Positions 17,483 to 21,049 of a stretch of DNA of 21,049 nt are shown one piece after another. The DNA lies in the NCBI GenBank assembly GCA_965652415.1, contig CBFGVH010000059.1, forward strand, positions 1 through 21,049, given 5' to 3'. Source of the stretch: BQJD01 sp965652415. GTDB taxonomy: Bacteria > Pseudomonadota > Gammaproteobacteria > Arenicellales > CAJQKF01. A program made the position numbers and the translations under genes. Each line of letters begins with the position of its first letter. Position 1 is the first letter of the stretch. Below the pieces are notes generated by a model. The model had not been told where the DNA came from. It worked only from the letters and a program-made list of their open reading frames with translations, and searched no databases.

Positions 17483-20315
17483 TGGATGCGACCTTCCTCT
17501 GCGGGGTCTGGCTGGCGGCCGGGTCCGTGATGGTGAACGCCTCCTCCAGCAGTTCGTTGGTTTGCTCGATGTGCAACTTGTAGAAGCCGACCGCCGGCGC
17601 CGCGGAGGCCTGGCGCCCGGCGTACAGGCGCGTCTGCCAGGGCGCGAGGCAGTCCTTGAGGTGATGGGCGATCTGGTACCACGAGCCCTGGTTCTTGGGT
17701 TCCTCCTGGCACCATACGACGACGTTGGCGTTGCGGTACTGCGCCAGTACCTCGGTCAGGCGTTCCTTGGGGAACGGGTGCAACTGTTCGACGCGGACGA
17801 TGGCGGTGTCGAACTGCTCGCGGCTGATACGCTCCTCGTGCAGTTCGTAGTAGACCTTGCCGCTGCACAGGATGACCCGGTTCACGCGCTCGGGAGGGAT
17901 CTCCTGGATCTCGTCGATGACCGTCTGGAAGGTGCCGTCGGTCAGGTCCTCGAGGCTGGACACGGACAGCTTGTGACGCAGCAGGCTCTTGGGTGAGAGC
18001 ACGATCAGCGGCCGCCTCAAGGGACGGATCATCTGGCGCCGCAGCATGTGGAACATCTGCGCCGGCGTGGTCGGGACGCACACCTGCATGTTGTGCTCCG
18101 CGCACAGCTGCAGGTAGCGCTCCAGGCGCGCCGAGGAATGCTCCGGCCCCTGGCCCTCGTAGCCGTGGGGCAGCATCATCACCAGGCCGCAGAGCCTGCG
18201 CCACTTGGCCTCGCCGCTGGAGATGAACTGGTCGATGACCACCTGGGCGCCGTTGGCGAAGTCGCCGAACTGCGCCTCCCAGATCACCAGCGTGTTGGGG
18301 TCGGTGGTCGCGTAGCCGTACTCGAAGCCGAGCACTGCTTCCTCGGACAGCAGCGAGTTGATCACCAGGAAGCGGTTGGGATCGTCACCGACGTTGCGAA
18401 GCGGCACCAGGGTCTCGCCGTCGCGCTGGTTGATGACCGTCGCGTGGCGATGGAAGAAGGTGCCGCGGCCGCTGTCCTGGCCCGACAGGCGCACCGTGAA
18501 GCCTTCCTCGACCAGGCCGGCGTAAGCCATGGTCTCGGCGAAGCCCCAGTCCATGGGGATCTCGCCGGCCGCCATCTTCTGGCGGTCGGACATGATCTTC
18601 TTCACTCGCGCGTGCAGCTCGAAATCCTCGGGGAAGCTGGTGAGCGTCTCGTTCAGGGCGCCGATGCGCTCGATGCTCATGCGGGTGTCGGCGTCCTCGG
18701 TCCAGGTGGCGCCCACGTAGGGGCTCCAGTCGACCATGGTCTTGACCTTGTTGGGGTCGAAGATCTGCCCGGCGACGATGCGTCCCTCGTCGAGCGCGTC
18801 GCGGTTCTCGCGCACCAGGCGATCGGGCTCCTCGGCGTCGATCACGCCCTCTTCCACCAGCCGCTCGGCGTAGATCCTGCGGGTGGTGGGGTGCTTGCGG
18901 ATCACGTCGTACATGACGGGCTGGGTGACGCTCGGTTCGTCGGCCTCGTTGTGGCCGAGGCGCCGATAGCAGACCATGTCGATGACCACGTCCTTGTGAT
19001 AGGTCATGCGGTAGTCGAGCGCCATCTGCGTGACCTCGAACACCGCGTCGGGATCGTCGCCGTTGACATGGAATATCGGCGCCTGGACCATCTTGGCGAC
19101 CTCGGTGCAGTACACCGTGGAGCGCGCGTCGGCGCGGTTGCTGGTGGTGAAGCCGATCTGGTTGTTGACGATGATGTGTACCGTGCCGCCGGTGGAGTAG
19201 CCGCGCGCCTGGGACATGTTGAGGGTTTCCATGACCACGCCCTGGCCGGCGAAGGCGGCGTCGCCGTGGATGAGAATCGGCACGACCGTGTCGCGCGCGG
19301 TGTCCTTGCGGCGCTGCTGGCGCGCGCGCACGGAGCCCTCCACCACCGGGTTGATGATCTCCAGGTGCGAGGGGTTGAACGACAGCGCCAGGTGCACGGG
19401 CCCGCCGGGGGTCATGATGTCCGAGGAGAAGCCCTGGTGGTACTTCACGTCGCCCGAGTCGTTGTCGGTGAACGAGGTCGCGTAGATGCCCTCGAACTCG
19501 CCGAACAGCTCCTTGGGCGATTTGCCGAGGATGTTCACCAGCACGTTCAGGCGTCCGCGGTGAGCCATGCCGATGACCACTTCCTTGACGCCCTGCGAAC
19601 CGCATCGCTGGATGAGCTCCGAGAGCATGGGAATCAGGCTCTCGCCGCCCTCGAGGGAGAAGCGCTTCTGTCCCACGTACTTGGTGTGCAGGTACTTCTC
19701 GATGCCCTCGGCGGCGGTGAGGCGCTCGAGGATGTAGCGTCGCACTTCCGGTTCGGGAACCTTGCGCGCGGGAATCGTCTCCACCCGCTTCTGGATCCAG
19801 CGCTTCTCCTCGGTGCGGGTGATGTACATGTACTCGATGCCGACCGTGCCGCAGTAGATCTCGTTGCACAGGTCGATGATCTCGCGCAGCGTGAGCCGTT
19901 CCGCCGCGGCCAGCGAGCCGGTGTCGAACACGGTATCGAGATCCGCCTCGGTCAGGCCGTTGGCATCGAGGTCGATGTCGGTCAGCGGTTCCTGCTCCAT
20001 CAGGCCCAGGGGGTCGGTGTTGGCCACCTGGTGGCCGCGGGTGCGGTAGGCGTTGATCAGCCTGAGCACGCCGGACTGGCGCCTGGCGACGCCCGCCGTC
20101 CATTGCACGGAGCCGACCAGCGCACCGGCCGTGCCGGCATCGGGCAGCGGCATCGACTGGTCGGCGAGACCCCGGAATATCTCGACCCACCGGGGATCCA
20201 CCCCGTCCGGATCTTCCAGGTACTGTTCGTAGACGGATTCGAGGTAGGCGAGGTTACCGGCGGAAAGGTAGGAGAGCGCTGCGGCGGGCAGCGGCTCGGG
20301 TCGCTCTGTGGTCAT
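17472..20315 (-). CDS. sucA: 2-oxoglutarate dehydrogenase E1 component
   Basis: SucA is the thiamine-diphosphate decarboxylase of the TCA-cycle 2-oxoglutarate dehydrogenase complex. The 947-residue protein starts with the E2-binding segment (SYLSAGNLAYLESVYEQY, 15-32). It then shows the catalytic-domain histidines H252 (GMAHRGRLN) and H293 (KYHQG), FNPSHLE at 314-320, and the thiamine/metal motif starting GDAAFAGQG (351) and ending at N384-N385 (IIVNNQIGF). The C-terminal half has GYEGQGPEHSSARLERYLQL and CQEEPKNQGSW, typical of E1o. A good promoter and a 75-base leader lie upstream. The ATG at 20315 has only a weak AGGT ribosome site, and a five-codon reading frame ends on its ATGA. It is the first gene of sucA-sucB-lpdA. 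Confidence 0.98.
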   Translation of the reverse strand: MTTERPEPLPAAALSYLSAGNLAYLESVYEQYLEDPDGVDPRWVEIFRGLADQSMPLPDAGTAGALVGSVQWTAGVARRQSGVLRLINAYRTRGHQVANTDPLGLMEQEPLTDIDLDANGLTEADLDTVFDTGSLAAAERLTLREIIDLCNEIYCGTVGIEYMYITRTEEKRWIQKRVETIPARKVPEPEVRRYILERLTAAEGIEKYLHTKYVGQKRFSLEGGESLIPMLSELIQRCGSQGVKEVVIGMAHRGRLNVLVNILGKSPKELFGEFEGIYATSFTDNDSGDVKYHQGFSSDIMTPGGPVHLALSFNPSHLEIINPVVEGSVRARQQRRKDTARDTVVPILIHGDAAFAGQGVVMETLNMSQARGYSTGGTVHIIVNNQIGFTTSNRADARSTVYCTEVAKMVQAPIFHVNGDDPDAVFEVTQMALDYRMTYHKDVVIDMVCYRRLGHNEADEPSVTQPVMYDVIRKHPTTRRIYAERLVEEGVIDAEEPDRLVRENRDALDEGRIVAGQIFDPNKVKTMVDWSPYVGATWTEDADTRMSIERIGALNETLTSFPEDFELHARVKKIMSDRQKMAAGEIPMDWGFAETMAYAGLVEEGFTVRLSGQDSGRGTFFHRHATVINQRDGETLVPLRNVGDDPNRFLVINSLLSEEAVLGFEYGYATTDPNTLVIWEAQFGDFANGAQVVIDQFISSGEAKWRRLCGLVMMLPHGYEGQGPEHSSARLERYLQLCAEHNMQVCVPTTPAQMFHMLRRQMIRPLRRPLIVLSPKSLLRHKLSVSSLEDLTDGTFQTVIDEIQEIPPERVNRVILCSGKVYYELHEERISREQFDTAIVRVEQLHPFPKERLTEVLAQYRNANVVVWCQEEPKNQGSWYQIAHHLKDCLAPWQTRLYAGRQASAAPAVGFYKLHIEQTNELLEEAFTITDPAASQTPQRKVASNAQ

Positions 20316-20329
20316 TGCACCTGTGCCAT
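20312..20329 (-). other. Possible five-codon upstream reading frame overlapping the sucA start
   Basis: ATG GCA CAG GTG CAA TGA (MAQVQ) ends with TGA overlapping the sucA ATG as ATGA. The layout would allow translational coupling or leader control. It may be chance, since no clear ribosome site precedes it. Confidence 0.25.
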
Positions 20330-20386
20330 GTTCTGCTCGGGGCGGTCGTCGTCGCGGTCGATCGGCAAGAAAATTCTGTCCTCGCG

Positions 20387-20398
20387 ATCAATATTGAT
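20387..20398. promoter_or_regulatory. Perfect 12-bp palindrome over the sucA start region
   Basis: ATCAATATTGAT is its own reverse complement. It overlaps one edge of the sucA -10 element and covers the expected transcription start, a common place for a repressor operator. The half-site does not match the FNR arrangement TTGAT-N4-ATCAA. Confidence 0.4.
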
Positions 20399-20425
20399 TA
20401 TATAAGCAACGACCGTACCGGTTAA
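20397..20425 (-). promoter_or_regulatory. Sigma-70 promoter for sucA
   Basis: On the minus strand TTAACC (20420-20425, 4 of 6 to the -35 consensus) is followed by exactly 17 bases and a perfect TATAAT (20397-20402). The start would be near 20390, with a leader of about 75 bases. An AT-rich inverted repeat upstream may act as an UP element. Confidence 0.75.
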
Positions 20426-20440
20426 GACTCCATGCGGAAT

Positions 20441-20454
20441 AAATTCTTGAATTT
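20441..20454. promoter_or_regulatory. AT-rich inverted repeat upstream of the sucA -35
   Basis: AAATTC (20441-20446) and GAATTT (20449-20454) form an inverted repeat with a 2-base gap, 16 bases beyond the -35 hexamer, in an AT-rich island in otherwise GC-rich DNA. Its place fits an UP element or activator site; no regulator can be named. Confidence 0.35.
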
Positions 20455-20490
20455 CCTGCCCTGGCAAGGGTATACCGAGCGGCGGCCGTG

Positions 20491-20949
20491 TCAACGGCTG
20501 CCAGTGTGGCCGAATCCGCCCTCGCTGCGGGCGCTCGGGTCGAACTCGTCCACCACCTCGAACGCCGCGTGTACCACCGGCACCAGCACCATCTGCGCGA
20601 TGCGATCGCCCGGATTGATCTCGTGGCTCTCGCGGCCGCGGTTCCAGCACGACACGAACACCTGCCCCTGGTAGTCGGAGTCCACCAGGCCGACCAGGTT
20701 GCCGAGCACGATGCCGTGCTTGTGTCCCAGCCCCGAGCGGGGCAGCAGGACCGCCGCCAGCCCCGGGTCGCCGATGTGGATGGCCAGGCCGGTCGGCACC
20801 AGCGCGGTGTCGCCGCCGTGCAGGATCAGGGGGTCGTCGATACAGGCCCGAAGGTCGAGCCCCGCGGAACCTTCGGTGGCGTAGCGGGGCAGGCCGAACT
20901 CCTCGGTCAGCCGCGGGTCAAGGATCTTGAGCTGGATGTTCCTGTGCAT
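20491..20949 (-). CDS. dut: Deoxyuridine 5'-triphosphate nucleotidohydrolase (dUTPase)
   Basis: Dut hydrolyses dUTP to dUMP and pyrophosphate, keeping uracil out of DNA and feeding dTMP synthesis. The 152-residue product belongs to the trimeric all-beta family and has all five motifs in order: GSAGLDLRA, LLPRSGLG, GLVDSDYQGQV with the catalytic Asp region, DRIAQMVLVPV, and the C-terminal SEGGFGHTGSR that closes over the active site. The ATG at 20949 matches the family start (MHRNIQLKILDPR). It lies inside coaBC, overlapping by 32 bases in another frame, with no clear ribosome site, so translation is probably coupled to coaBC. The coaBC-dut order is conserved in gammaproteobacteria. Confidence 0.97.
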   Translation of the reverse strand: MHRNIQLKILDPRLTEEFGLPRYATEGSAGLDLRACIDDPLILHGGDTALVPTGLAIHIGDPGLAAVLLPRSGLGHKHGIVLGNLVGLVDSDYQGQVFVSCWNRGRESHEINPGDRIAQMVLVPVVHAAFEVVDEFDPSARSEGGFGHTGSR

Positions 20950-21049
20950 AACGTTCGGCGATCAGCCGGCAGAGCTGCCGGGCCACCTCGTGCTTGCCGG
21001 CGGGCCCGATGGGCGTCGTGCCGGCGCGGTCGATGACCAGCAGCGCGTT
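20918..21049 (-). CDS. coaBC: Phosphopantothenoylcysteine decarboxylase/phosphopantothenate-cysteine ligase, C-terminal end (partial)
   Basis: Only the last 43 codons are in the window; the gene continues past base 21049. The visible peptide begins NALLVIDRAGTTPIG, continues through KHEVARQLCRLIAERYAQ and ends HPAQDP before TGA at 20918-20920. The pattern of a conserved Asn, a hydrophobic strand, then a final helix LxxxLCxLIAER fits the end of the CoaB domain, which ligates cysteine to 4'-phosphopantothenate in coenzyme A synthesis. The assignment leans on position: coaBC (dfp) directly precedes dut in E. coli and Pseudomonas. Its last 32 bases overlap dut. Confidence 0.75.
   Translation of the reverse strand, partial: NALLVIDRAGTTPIGPAGKHEVARQLCRLIAERYAQEHPAQDP

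Noticed and set aside
15149..17530. Plus-strand frame of 793 codons opposite sucB and lpdA
   Set aside because: It is a shadow of two clearly identified genes; the composition is typical of antisense GC-rich translation, with no motifs.
18048..20405. Plus-strand frame of 785 codons opposite sucA
   Set aside because: It is antisense to the intact sucA; the His/Val/Asp/Ala-rich composition mirrors the sucA codons.
20485..20498. Hairpin GCCGT/ACGGC at the dut stop as an intrinsic terminator
   Set aside because: The stem is short, includes the stop codon and is not followed by a T-run in the direction of dut transcription.
20312..20650. Minus-strand frame of 112 codons spanning the dut end and the sucA leader
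   Set aside because: Its first half lies in dut in the wrong frame, and the rest covers the sucA promoter. It has no ribosome site or recognisable domain. Only its last five codons are noted separately.

Overview
The window is high-GC bacterial chromosome and reads as core genome of a gammaproteobacterium. The evidence is gene content and order: uvrA divergent from a YajR-type transporter followed by ssb, and coaBC-dut near an algC-type phosphomannomutase, both as in Pseudomonas. ParC, Ssb and UvrA also match the E. coli proteins closely. Repeats around GTAGGAGCCTGC resemble the REP repeats of pseudomonads and related groups. I cannot place it to genus; it is probably not Pseudomonas itself, because the 2-oxoglutarate dehydrogenase genes lie between dut and algC.

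Layout. 1-286: REP-like hairpin repeats in a ~169-bp tandem arrangement, downstream of uvrA. 287-3151 (-): uvrA, divergent from 3295-4677 (+), a YajR-like MFS transporter, and 4789-5256 (+), ssb. 5288-5794 (-): a ProX-type prolyl-tRNA editing protein, convergent with ssb. 5976-8252 (+): parC behind an extended -10 promoter, then a DUF599 membrane protein. 8981-9152: a second REP doublet in a convergent gap. 9153-21049 is all on the minus strand; in transcription order it holds the end of coaBC, dut, sucA, sucB, lpdA, a phosphomannomutase/phosphoglucomutase, an unrecognised membrane-associated protein, a membrane GAF-GGDEF-EAL protein, and a 3-methyladenine DNA glycosylase.

Function. uvrA, ssb, tag, dut and parC serve DNA repair, replication and nucleotide-pool hygiene. 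sucA, sucB and lpdA encode all three components (E1, E2, E3) of 2-oxoglutarate dehydrogenase, tightly packed behind one good promoter. The phosphomannomutase follows 20 bp after lpdA and is probably co-transcribed.

Most of the window is ordinary housekeeping sequence. I found no CRISPR array, prophage, insertion sequence, tRNA or rRNA, and no convincing new multi-gene system. The items most worth a second look are the GGDEF-EAL protein with several degenerate catalytic positions, the unrecognised 344-residue protein upstream of it, the REP doublets with identical 30-bp spacers and a compensatory stem change, the sucA promoter with a perfect 12-bp palindrome over its start site, and the placement of the suc genes between dut and algC.
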